Shown here in pieces: positions 16,387 to 23,453 of a DNA stretch of 34,800 nucleotides. Positions within the stretch are counted from its first letter, which is position 1. Every line of letters begins with the position of its first letter. The notes beneath the pieces are model-generated. The model was given only the letters and a program-made list of their open reading frames with translations, made no database searches and was not told the origin of the DNA. The stretch covers positions 1 to 34,800 of the forward strand of contig DYGJ01000005.1 of NCBI GenBank assembly GCA_020724765.1, written 5' to 3'. The translations under genes were made by a program, and so were the position numbers. The DNA comes from Thermotoga sp. (GTDB lineage Bacteria > Bipolaricaulota > Bipolaricaulia > Bipolaricaulales > Bipolaricaulaceae).

Positions 16387-17694
16387 ATGGTGACGAAGGG
16401 ATCTCAAGGATGCAAGCAGCTACAAGGGCAGGCGCCGGCCCGTTCGTACAGGGCAAGGGCGGCTTCTGCAATTCTGTTGTTGGTCGCTGCAGTCATCTTC
16501 GCGGCTTGGGGCGGAGCAGCAGGACCAGACGGTGCAGTGGAGATCGAGATCGTCCCGCCCCATCCCATCACGGAGGATTCGATCGCGCTTGTCCTATCGG
16601 GCACCTGGAAGGATTCGTGTGTCCCGCAAGCGCCGGAGGTGATGATCCTCGGCAGTCAGATCACGGTCACGACCTCGAACCCGGGCGGGATCTGCCTGAC
16701 GGTTCTCACCCCGTGGCAGTTGACCGTGCCCATCGGGACCCTCTCGTTCCCCGGCTGGTACTCGGTGGTCGTGGTCCACAACGGGCAACCGATCGGTGGG
16801 ATCGAGTTCGAGGTCCGCACCGGGAAGGACGGGTCCGCTCCGCCTGTCATGCTCGGCCCCGTCGTGGGCGTCACGGACGATGAAGGCCGGTTCACGGTGG
16901 CGCTGGTGACCCCGATGGCTGCGCAGTTCAGCGGGCGACTCTTCGATCTCGACGGGGAGCCGATCGCCCGCCAGTCGGTCGTGTTGTCCCCTAAGGATGC
17001 GCACGGGCGCCTCTCCGGCAGCGTGGACGGTATCGTCAGCATCGACGTGGCAGTCCCGGGCTACGTTCCCTCCGAGATCACCGAGTTCACCCACGTGACG
17101 TTCCTGTTCGTGACGATGGTCAGCGTGGGGGATGTGTGCCTGTGTCGAGCCCCGGATCGGGAGGAAAGCGGGGCACTGTGGCGGGTCATCACCTGGGACG
17201 ACTTCGAGGGGACCCCACCCGAAGGAGCGGACAAGGAGCCGGAGGCGGCGCGGATCGCGATCTTCCTCAAGCACGCCCCCAAGAGGGTCCAGGTTTGGCT
17301 TGACAAGGCGGCGCGCAAATGGAAGGCGAAGTACACGAAGATCGAGGTCACGAACTTCATGGACAAGTCCCAGTCGTGGGTCCTCCCCGGCCACAAGACG
17401 GCCGCACTCCTCAACCACGAGCAGAAGCACTTCGACCTGAACGAGGTCTACCGCCAACTGCTCCAGGAGGCGTTGGAGAAGCTGGAGGGCGAGGGGGACA
17501 CGCAGAGGGACGCTCTCAAAGACCTGAACAAGAAGGTCGCGGAGACGACCGCCAAGTTTGAAGCCGAGGCGAAGAAGCAGCAAGAGAGATACGACAAGGA
17601 GACCGACCATGGTCGGAATGCGGAGAAGCAGGCGGAGTGGGACAAGCGGATCGCCGGGTGGCTCGCTGACCCGAGCACTTCCCCTCAGCCGTAG
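16387..17694 (+). CDS. Exported protein: Ig-like domain, GxTDD module and DUF922-like putative zinc protease
   Basis: The product has 435 residues. A hydrophobic segment at about 27-46 exports or anchors it. Residues 50-143 match the serpin's N-terminal domain (PPHP...DS..LVLSGTW.DSCVP, TPWQL). Residues about 156-252 are a GxTDD module, opening GPVVGVTDDEGRFTV and closing SVGDVCLC. Residues about 262-435 begin ITWDDFEGTPP, include LLNHEQKHFDLNEVY (HEQKH at 344-348, an HExxH motif) and end with YDKETDHGRNAEKQAEW. That order resembles Pfam DUF922, a predicted zinc-dependent protease family; His408 could be a third ligand. Function is inferred, not shown. The ATG follows GAGGAGG by 6 nt. Thirty nt separate it from the serpin, so the two are surely co-transcribed. 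Its end overlaps the convergent gene by 10 nt. Confidence 0.75.
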   Translation: MVTKGSQGCKQLQGQAPARSYRARAASAILLLVAAVIFAAWGGAAGPDGAVEIEIVPPHPITEDSIALVLSGTWKDSCVPQAPEVMILGSQITVTTSNPGGICLTVLTPWQLTVPIGTLSFPGWYSVVVVHNGQPIGGIEFEVRTGKDGSAPPVMLGPVVGVTDDEGRFTVALVTPMAAQFSGRLFDLDGEPIARQSVVLSPKDAHGRLSGSVDGIVSIDVAVPGYVPSEITEFTHVTFLFVTMVSVGDVCLCRAPDREESGALWRVITWDDFEGTPPEGADKEPEAARIAIFLKHAPKRVQVWLDKAARKWKAKYTKIEVTNFMDKSQSWVLPGHKTAALLNHEQKHFDLNEVYRQLLQEALEKLEGEGDTQRDALKDLNKKVAETTAKFEAEAKKQQERYDKETDHGRNAEKQAEWDKRIAGWLADPSTSPQP

Positions 17695-18152
17695 ATCGAG
17701 AGAGGAGGGATTGCCTGCGGACAGTCTGTGGTGAGAAGGTCCAGGAGCTCTCTGGCTCCAGCTTCGACGGGGGGGGCGAACCCCTCGCCGAGGGAGCGGT
17801 CGGCGGGCTGGATCCCGACGAGGATGATTCCGCCCACCCGGTCGCGCACCGTGGAGAGGAGGAACGGGAGAGGAAGGGCGTGCGTTGAGCCGAGCATCCG
17901 CTCTGACTGATCAAGGGGCAGGCAACGCACGCTCCCCGGGGGGAGGCTCATCTCGGCGGCGTCCACGACCACAAGGAGATCGGGGGCAAGTCGGCGCACG
18001 GTTCCCAACGCGTTCTCCACGCTCTGGCCTGCGGCGATGACTTCCCAACCCGTTCCCCTCATCTTCTCGGCAACCCACAACCCGACCCCGTCGTCGCGGC
18101 GGAGGGGGTTCCCGATCCCCAGGATCGCACGCCGCATCGCTGGCACGTGCAT
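17685..18152 (-). CDS. Hydrogenase maturation protease (HycI/HyaD type, peptidase family A31)
   Basis: Enzymes of this family clip the C-terminus of the [NiFe]-hydrogenase large subunit after nickel insertion. From ATG 18152 the product has 155 residues; ATG 18137 would give MRRAILGIGN, the family's usual N-terminus, but lacks a ribosome-binding site. The signature LGIGNPLRRDDGVG lies near the N-terminus. Likely nickel-sensing residues are Asp20/21, Asp64 (VVVDAAEM) and His91 (GSTHALPL). The stretch GIQPADRSLGEGFAPPV resembles the HycI subgroup serving group 3/4 hydrogenases. No hydrogenase subunit is in the window. The 18152 start and its GAGGT site lie inside the adjoining repeat, so the repeat may have supplied or replaced its translation signal. 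Confidence 0.88.
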   Translation of the reverse strand: MHVPAMRRAILGIGNPLRRDDGVGLWVAEKMRGTGWEVIAAGQSVENALGTVRRLAPDLLVVVDAAEMSLPPGSVRCLPLDQSERMLGSTHALPLPFLLSTVRDRVGGIILVGIQPADRSLGEGFAPPVEAGARELLDLLTTDCPQAIPPLSIYG

Positions 18153-18497
18153 GTTCAGCGTACCTCGAGTCCACCGCAGAGACGCTTGTTTGCCGACAGG
18201 CAGGCCAGTTTGCCCTGCCTGCACGGGCAGGCGCGAGGCAGGCGGAGTTCGCAGAGGTAACCGAGTCCGCATCCCTGTCCCTCCCTCTCCCCCGGGCGGG
18301 AGAAGGTCGGGGTGAGGGAAGGGATCGTAGCGTCGGGGTTCATCCCGTGACTTCGGTTAGGCAGTTTGACGGTTACAGGTTCGGGACGAGCCCAATCCGG
18401 TTCGTCGCAGACACGCTGAGACGCTACAGAACCTCGGGAACTTGGATTCAATTCCAGAACTGGTTTCTCTGCGTCCTTTGTGTGCTCGGCGGTAGAC
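18150..18497 (+). repeat. Composite intergenic repeat, copy 3
   Basis: This copy has the same order and orientation as 10145-10480: a CCACCGCAGAG block, then the identical 61 nt at 18243-18303, a CTCCCCCGGGCGGGAG palindrome, and GTAGCGTCGGGGTTCATCCC. GTGACTTCGGTTAGGC, a decayed CGTCGCAG hairpin, GACGCTACAGAACC and the TCCAGAACTGG/CTCGGCGG right end follow. Both copies sit just 5' of a minus-strand gene. Copy 3 holds an extra insertion of CCTGCCTG-type short palindromes around 18198-18240. Confidence 0.75.
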
Positions 18498-18514
18498 ACG
18501 TACGGTGGCACGAG

Positions 18515-19258
18515 CTAGGCCGGGTTCTCCCGGAGGAAGGTTCGGAACGGGTGCGAGAGGGCCCGAACCTCGTCGCGCTTGAGGATCACGATCCGCCGAC
18601 CAGGGAGGGCAACCATTCCTCGATCCTTGAATTCTGACAGGACACGGATCGCCGTCTCGGTGGACACGCCCGCCATCTCGGCGAGCTCGCCGCGCGGGAG
18701 TTCAACCCCGATGTCCCACCCGGCGTTCGTCTCTTCCCCGAACGCCTGGGCCAGCTCGACGAGGGACCGAGCAACGCGCTCTCGCGCCGATCGCGAAGTG
18801 ATCTCGATCAGCCGGTCGCCGAACACCTTGCTCTCCCGGGACATCTTCTCCAGGAGGCGCAACGCCACGCTGGGGTGGCGGCGCAAGAACTGGAGAAACG
18901 ACTCGCGAGGGATGAACATAAGCAGCGATGGTTCAAGGGTTTTCGCATAGCACGTGTAGGTTTCCCGGTCGAACATCGTCTTTTCGCCAAGGATCTCCCC
19001 GGGCCCAAGGAGCTTCAGGATCTGGGAGTGCCCTGCTCGGGTGCGCTTGGCGAGTTTGACCTTCCCTCGACACAGGATGTACAGGCCGAACGCGGGCACA
19101 CCCTCGTGAAATACGGTCTCCCCTTGTCCGAGCGCCATCGGCCGCATGAGGGAGATGAACTCCTCACGGGCCGCCTCAGTCAGATCGGCAAACACGCCGG
19201 AGCATGCCTGCCGACACAACTCAGCGGTTCTCGGAGAGGCGACCTTGACCCCCGCCAT
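18515..19258 (-). CDS. Crp/Fnr-family transcriptional regulator
   Basis: From ATG 19258 the protein has 247 residues; GTG 19267 would add three. An N-terminal cyclic-nucleotide-binding-like beta-barrel (about 25-140) includes GETVFHEGVPAFGLYILCRGKVKL and LGPGEILGE. A dimerisation helix follows, then a Crp-type winged helix (about 165-240) whose recognition region reads LPRGELAEMAGVSTETAIRVLSEF. Four Cys residues (18, 22, 66 and 106, counting from the GTG start) are present. Their spacing does not match E. coli FNR, so an iron-sulfur cluster cannot be assumed. The effector and targets are unknown. The upstream DUF502 gene is 52 nt away on the same strand. The region before the start repeats the sequence found before DUF502, suggesting its own promoter. 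Confidence 0.92.
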   Translation of the reverse strand: MAGVKVASPRTAELCRQACSGVFADLTEAAREEFISLMRPMALGQGETVFHEGVPAFGLYILCRGKVKLAKRTRAGHSQILKLLGPGEILGEKTMFDRETYTCYAKTLEPSLLMFIPRESFLQFLRRHPSVALRLLEKMSRESKVFGDRLIEITSRSARERVARSLVELAQAFGEETNAGWDIGVELPRGELAEMAGVSTETAIRVLSEFKDRGMVALPGRRIVILKRDEVRALSHPFRTFLRENPA

Positions 19259-19266
19259 CGCCCCCA

Positions 19267-19295
19267 CTTGTACCTCGCTCGTCGCTCGGCGTCCA
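19267..19295 (-). promoter_or_regulatory. Candidate promoter for the Crp/Fnr regulator
   Basis: On the minus strand TGGACG (19290-19295) and TACAAG (19267-19272) are 17 bp apart. The block GTACAAGTGGG is repeated exactly before the DUF502 gene. The -10 lies 8 nt from ATG 19258, implying a leader of only about 2 nt. It could instead be a regulator site shared by both genes. Confidence 0.38.
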
Positions 19296-19310
19296 GTCTG
19301 CTCTGCGTCT

Positions 19311-19982
19311 CTACTCGCCGGATTCCTCGGTGGGCGTGTCGTGAGGCGATTGTCCCCAAGCGTCCGGGCGGCGGGAAACGAGCCCCCCTGACAGGATGAG
19401 ACTCAACGCCTCTTCGGCAGTCAGGTCAACAGGGGATACCTTGGTCCGGGGCACGAACAGGACCCACACCGAGAGCGGGTTGGGCGCGGTGGGAATGTAC
19501 ACGGAAACCGTGTCTGGCGAGAGCCGCTCGCTGAACTTCGCCACGTCCTCGTTGGTCAGAATGCCCAGAACGTGAGAACCGGGGTAGGGAAACTCCACGA
19601 GCACCATCCGCCGGCCTTTGGCAAATGTGGGCTCGCGGTGGAGGAAGACGTGGGCGAGCTGGCGCGCTCCCCAATAGAGGTTGCGTACGCCGGGGATTGC
19701 CCGCACCACCCACTCCACCCCCCGTAGAAGCCCCCGTCCCACCCAGTGACGGGCGATCGTTCCCACCAAGAACACGATGAGCAGGGTGATGGCAACCTCG
19801 GTTCCTGGGATGTAGCGCCCGATGAGCCGCGTCATCAGGGTGGCGAACGCGGTGTGCGGGCCGAGAAGGGAGTACGCGAGCCTGTACAGGAGCCACAGCA
19901 GATACAGGGTTAGCCCGAGGGGCAAAAGGGCAAGGAGCCCCGACAGGAAGGTCCTCTGCGCCCACCGGAAGAGCCGTCGCAT
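19311..19982 (-). CDS. DUF502-family membrane protein
   Basis: This 223-residue protein resembles the DUF502 family of uncharacterised inner-membrane proteins. Two hydrophobic segments (about 11-38 and 60-82) frame a short loop: SGLLALLPLGLTLYLLWLL and IPGTEVAITLLIVFLVGTIA. Family landmarks follow: a VVRAIPGVRNLYWGARQ region, VLVEFPYPGSHVLGILT, VYIPTAPNPLSVWVLFVP and a final LTAEEALSLILSGGL. The soluble C-terminal domain is probably cytoplasmic. Function is unknown. ATG 19982 has no Shine-Dalgarno site; GTACAAGTGGG lies directly before it. It is transcribed divergently from acs and toward the Crp/Fnr gene. Confidence 0.85.
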   Translation of the reverse strand: MRRLFRWAQRTFLSGLLALLPLGLTLYLLWLLYRLAYSLLGPHTAFATLMTRLIGRYIPGTEVAITLLIVFLVGTIARHWVGRGLLRGVEWVVRAIPGVRNLYWGARQLAHVFLHREPTFAKGRRMVLVEFPYPGSHVLGILTNEDVAKFSERLSPDTVSVYIPTAPNPLSVWVLFVPRTKVSPVDLTAEEALSLILSGGLVSRRPDAWGQSPHDTPTEESGE

Positions 19983-19989
19983 CGGCCCA

Positions 19990-20018
19990 CTTGTACGTCA
20001 AAACCAGGGCGTACGCAA
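19990..20018 (-). promoter_or_regulatory. Candidate promoter for the DUF502 gene
   Basis: On the minus strand TTGCGT (20013-20018) and TACAAG (19990-19995) are 17 bp apart, with TACAAG 7 nt before ATG 19982. The GTACAAGTGGG block is identical to that before the Crp/Fnr gene. The hexamer matches are modest (3-4 of 6). Confidence 0.35.
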
Positions 20019-20106
20019 AACGAGTTCTTCCCGGCCCGGGATCCGCCAAAGCAGCTGCCCATTCCAGGTGGGATCTATCGGACTGGGAACGAAGTTGGGG
20101 CTCGGG

Positions 20107-20134
20107 TATCATCGCGCGGGTCGAGTCCGACCCG
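20107..20134 (+). promoter_or_regulatory. acs leader: -10-like TATCAT followed by a 7-bp dyad
   Basis: TATCAT (20107-20112) is a 5/6 match to a -10 box, but the -35 position 17 bp upstream (TGGGAA) is weak. Directly after it, CGGGTCG (20117-20123) and CGACCCG (20128-20134) form a perfect inverted repeat around AGTC. The dyad would overlap the transcription start, so it could be an operator or a 5' mRNA hairpin. The GAAGGAGG ribosome-binding site (20136-20143) comes immediately after. Confidence 0.38.
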
Positions 20135-20153
20135 ACGAAGGAGGCACATCACA

Positions 20154-22133
20154 GTGACGAAGAAAGCGGCGATGGATGGAGTGCAGTGGGTCGTTCCCGA
20201 TCCCAACAAACCGAGCTGGTACTGGCCCAGCGAGACTCTGAAGCAACACGCCTGGGTATCGGATCCGAAGATCTACGAGCAGGCAGCGGCTGATCCCCTT
20301 GCGTTCTGGGCGAGGATGGCCGAGGAGCTAACGTGGTCCCAGAAGTGGACCAAGGTCTACGAGGACGAGCCCTACGCCTATCGGTGGTTCGTGGGCGGGA
20401 AGCTCAACCTCTCTCAGAACTCCCTCGACCGCCACGTGGAGGCGGGCAAGGGCGACAAGACGGCCCTCATCTGGGAGCCGGAGCCGGTGGACGAGCCCAA
20501 CCGGACCTTCACCTACAAGGAACTGCTCGCCGAGGTGTCGCGGTTCGCCAATGCGCTCAAGGCACTGGGGATCAAGAAGGGCGACCGCGTGGGGATTTAT
20601 CTTCCGATGATCCCGGAGGCCGTGATCGCGATGCAGGCCGTGGTGCGGATCGGCGCGGTGCATACCGTGGTGTTCTCCGCGTTCTCGCCCGAGGCGCTGC
20701 GCGATCGGCTCGTGGATTGCGGGGCGAAGGCACTCATCACCGCCGACGGGTACTACCGGCGGGGAAAGCAGATCCCGCTCAAGGGACAGGCGGACCAGGC
20801 GCTCGCCGGGACCTCGGTGGAGAAGACTGTCGTTGTCCGGAGGATGGGGAACGAGATCCCGATGCAGAAGGGACGCGACGTGTGGTACCACGACGCTGTG
20901 AAAGGCCAGTCGACAAGCTGTCCCCCCGAGCCGATGGACGCCGAGGACCTGTCGTTCATCCTCTACACGTCGGGCACGACAGGAAAGCCGAAGGGCGTAA
21001 TGCACACCACCGGCGGGTACGCGGTCCAGGTGTACGCGACGTGCAAGTGGGACTTCAACCTCCACGAGGACGACATCCACTTCTGCACCGCCGACGTGGG
21101 GTGGATCACCGGGCACTCCTACATCAACTACGGTCCACTCATGAACGGGGTGGCCACCGTCGTCTACGAGGGAACGCCCGATGCCCCGGACCACGGCCGG
21201 ATGTGGCAGATCACCGCCAAGCACAAGGTGACGGTGTACTACACCGCGCCGACCGCGATCCGGATGCACGTCAAGTGGGGCGAGGAGTGGCCGGCGAAGC
21301 ACGACATGTCCTCCCTACGCATCCTGGGCACAGTCGGTGAGCCGATCAACGAAGAGGCGTGGAACTGGTACTTCGAGCACATCGGCGGCAAGCGATGCCC
21401 GATTATTGACACGTGGTGGCAGACCGAGACCGGCGCGACCTGCGTCCAGGCGATGCCGGGGATCGGGCCGTTCATCCCTACCGTGGCCGGCCGGGCGTTC
21501 CCCGGGATCCGCACGAAGATCGTGGACGCGAGCGGCGTTCCCGTGAAGACGGGCGATGGCGGGTACCTCATCATGGAGCCCCCGTTCCCCCCGGCGCTCT
21601 TGCGCGGCCTGTACGGGGACGTGGAGAAGTTCCGGGCCACGTACTTCGGTGACCTGGGCCCCAAGCTCTACTTCACCAAAGACGGGGCGCGGATGGACGA
21701 CATCGGGAACACTCGCATTACGGGCCGCGTGGACGACGTGATGAACGTCGCCGGCCACCGTCTGGCCACGGCCGAGGTCGAGGACGCGCTAGCCCAGCAC
21801 CCGCTCGTGACCGAGGTCGCGGTGGTGTCCAAGCCCGATGACCTCAAGGGCGAGGTTCCCGTGGCGTTCGTCCTCCTCAAGAAGGGCGTCCAGCCGTCGG
21901 AGGAGCTGAAGAAGGACCTCGTGAAGACGGTGGACCAGCACATCGGTCCCACGGCGCGACCGGCGGCGATCCACTTCACGGAGGACGTGCCCAAGACGCG
22001 GTCGGGGAAGATCATGCGGCGGATCCTGAAGGCCCTGGTGCGGAACGAGCCCGTCGGCGACCTGACCACCCTTCGCAACCCGGAGAGCGTCGCCGACCTC
22101 CAGAAGGTCGTGGGTTACAAGGGCTCAGGTTGA
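20154..22133 (+). CDS. acs: Acetyl-CoA synthetase (AMP-forming)
   Basis: Acs activates acetate to acetyl-CoA through acetyl-AMP in the cytoplasm. The protein has 659 residues, a typical length. The ANL-superfamily P-loop is YTSGTTGKPKGV (271-282). DTWWQTETG (419-427) carries the Trp that limits the acyl pocket to acetate. A hinge and C-terminal domain segment reads GRVDDVMNVAGHRL (524-537). PKTRSGKIMRRIL (613-625) contains Lys619, the catalytic lysine that protein acetyltransferases modify in other bacteria. The hinge-preceding motif reads YFTKDGARMDDIGNTRI rather than the usual TGDGA...DGYYWI, a local divergence. The start is GTG 20154, with GAAGGAGG 10 nt upstream. A terminator-like hairpin follows the gene. 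Confidence 0.95.
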   Translation: MTKKAAMDGVQWVVPDPNKPSWYWPSETLKQHAWVSDPKIYEQAAADPLAFWARMAEELTWSQKWTKVYEDEPYAYRWFVGGKLNLSQNSLDRHVEAGKGDKTALIWEPEPVDEPNRTFTYKELLAEVSRFANALKALGIKKGDRVGIYLPMIPEAVIAMQAVVRIGAVHTVVFSAFSPEALRDRLVDCGAKALITADGYYRRGKQIPLKGQADQALAGTSVEKTVVVRRMGNEIPMQKGRDVWYHDAVKGQSTSCPPEPMDAEDLSFILYTSGTTGKPKGVMHTTGGYAVQVYATCKWDFNLHEDDIHFCTADVGWITGHSYINYGPLMNGVATVVYEGTPDAPDHGRMWQITAKHKVTVYYTAPTAIRMHVKWGEEWPAKHDMSSLRILGTVGEPINEEAWNWYFEHIGGKRCPIIDTWWQTETGATCVQAMPGIGPFIPTVAGRAFPGIRTKIVDASGVPVKTGDGGYLIMEPPFPPALLRGLYGDVEKFRATYFGDLGPKLYFTKDGARMDDIGNTRITGRVDDVMNVAGHRLATAEVEDALAQHPLVTEVAVVSKPDDLKGEVPVAFVLLKKGVQPSEELKKDLVKTVDQHIGPTARPAAIHFTEDVPKTRSGKIMRRILKALVRNEPVGDLTTLRNPESVADLQKVVGYKGSG

Positions 22134-22158
22134 GCCTAGCCAGTGCATAAGCAGAACC

Positions 22159-22184
22159 GAGGGGCGGGCTCCGATCCGCCCCTC
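22159..22184 (+). terminator. Terminator-like hairpin after acs
   Basis: GAGGGGCGG (22159-22167) and CCGCCCCTC (22176-22184) form a perfect 9-bp GC-rich stem with an 8-nt loop, 25 nt past the acs stop. Only a weak T-rich tail (TAGGTTTGT) follows, so termination may be partial. Confidence 0.5.
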
Positions 22185-22209
22185 TAGGTTTGTCGAGGAG
22201 GAACGGCTT

Positions 22210-23451
22210 ATGGCAGAGATGAGGGTGTTGGGGTTGCCGGCGGAGAAGGGCCGGTGGGGGTTCGTGGTCCTAGGGTTCCTGATCAACCTGTGCATGGGTG
22301 CGGTGTACGCGTTCAGTGTATTTCGAACGCCACTTGAGGGGCTGTGGGCGATCGGGGCGACCCAAAGCGGACTTCCGTACATGGTGTTCCTCGGGATGTT
22401 CGGCCTGGGGATGGCCCTTGCCGGCGGGATCGTTGACCGCTGGGGCCCACGGCGAACCGGGGTGCTCGGCGGGTTCCTGGTCGGTGCGGGCTGGCTGCTT
22501 GCCGGTCTTTCCACCAACGTTGGGGTTCTCACCCTTCTCTACGGGATCATCGGCGGGGCTGGGGTAGGCATTCTCTATGGATGCCCGATTGCGGTGTCCA
22601 CACGGTGGTTTCCTGACCGAAGAGGACTTGCGGTCGGCCTCACCGTGACGGGGTTTGGTCTGTCGACCCTGGTCATGGCACCGGTCATGCGCCAGCTCAT
22701 CAAGACCGCGGGCGTTCTCTCCACGTTCTCGATCCTGGGAGGGGCGTTCCTCGTTCTCCTCGTCGTCCTCTCCCTTCCGCTGCGGTATCCGCCTCAGGGC
22801 TGGAGTCCTGCAGGGTGGACCCCACCCGCGTCCAAGGGCCGCGGGAGGGGCGACGTCGATCGAAAGGGGATGGTACGCGATGCGCGGTTCTACATCCTAT
22901 GGGCCGTGTATGCGTTCGGGTGTCTCGCCGGGCTGATGGCGATCGGGATCACCCAGCCCGTGGGAGAGCAGGTGGCAGGCTTGTCCCCGGATCTCATTGC
23001 GGGGATCGCGATGCCCTTGTTCGCCCTGTTCAATGCTGCAGGCAGGCCCCTGTTCGGGGTCCTCACCGATCGCTTGAGCCCGCGTCGGGCGGCCCTGCTG
23101 TCGTTCGTCCTCATCCTCGCGGCGGCAGCCGCCTTCTGGTTGTGGGGACAGAACAGTGGTCCACTGTTCTTCATTGTGTTCGCGCTGCTGTGGCTCAACC
23201 TCGGCGCATGGCTCGCCATCGCTCCCACTGCCACCGCTTCGCTCTTCGGCACCGTTCACTACGGGAAGAATTACGGACTCGTGTTCACGGCGTATGGAAC
23301 AGGGGCGATCCTGGGGATGATCCTGTCAGGGCTCTTGCGCGACGCGACCGGAACCTACCTGTCGGTGTTCCCGCCTGTGATGGGTCTTGCAGGGGCGGGA
23401 CTCCTTCTCACGTGGTTCGGGCTTCGCCCCGCGGGGCGCACGAAGGGCTAG
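22210..23451 (+). CDS. OFA-family MFS transporter (oxalate/formate antiporter-like)
   Basis: This is a 413-residue major facilitator protein with 12 predicted membrane segments. OFA-type features include FLINLCMGAVYAFSVF in helix 1, GGIVDRWGPRRTG in loop 2-3, GCPIAVSTRWFPDRRGLAVGL in the middle of the first half and FGVLTDRLSPRRA in the second half. OFA members carry small carboxylates such as oxalate, formate, lactate or pyruvate. Formate or acetate is a reasonable guess here because folD and fhs follow and acs precedes, but the substrate is not readable from sequence. ATG 22210 lies behind GAGGAGGAA at good spacing. Its stop touches the folD start, so the three downstream genes probably form one operon. 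Confidence 0.88.
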   Translation: MAEMRVLGLPAEKGRWGFVVLGFLINLCMGAVYAFSVFRTPLEGLWAIGATQSGLPYMVFLGMFGLGMALAGGIVDRWGPRRTGVLGGFLVGAGWLLAGLSTNVGVLTLLYGIIGGAGVGILYGCPIAVSTRWFPDRRGLAVGLTVTGFGLSTLVMAPVMRQLIKTAGVLSTFSILGGAFLVLLVVLSLPLRYPPQGWSPAGWTPPASKGRGRGDVDRKGMVRDARFYILWAVYAFGCLAGLMAIGITQPVGEQVAGLSPDLIAGIAMPLFALFNAAGRPLFGVLTDRLSPRRAALLSFVLILAAAAAFWLWGQNSGPLFFIVFALLWLNLGAWLAIAPTATASLFGTVHYGKNYGLVFTAYGTGAILGMILSGLLRDATGTYLSVFPPVMGLAGAGLLLTWFGLRPAGRTKG

Positions 23452-23453
23452 TG

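Noticed and set aside
16387-17694. The DUF922-like protein as the direct target of the neighbouring serpin
   Set aside because: Serpins trap serine or cysteine proteases through an acyl-enzyme. A zinc protease forms no such intermediate, so adjacency alone does not support direct inhibition.
18515-19258. FNR-type oxygen-sensing iron-sulfur cluster in the Crp/Fnr regulator
   Set aside because: Four Cys residues exist, but their spacing (18, 22, 66, 106) does not match the E. coli FNR pattern. The sequence alone does not support a cluster.
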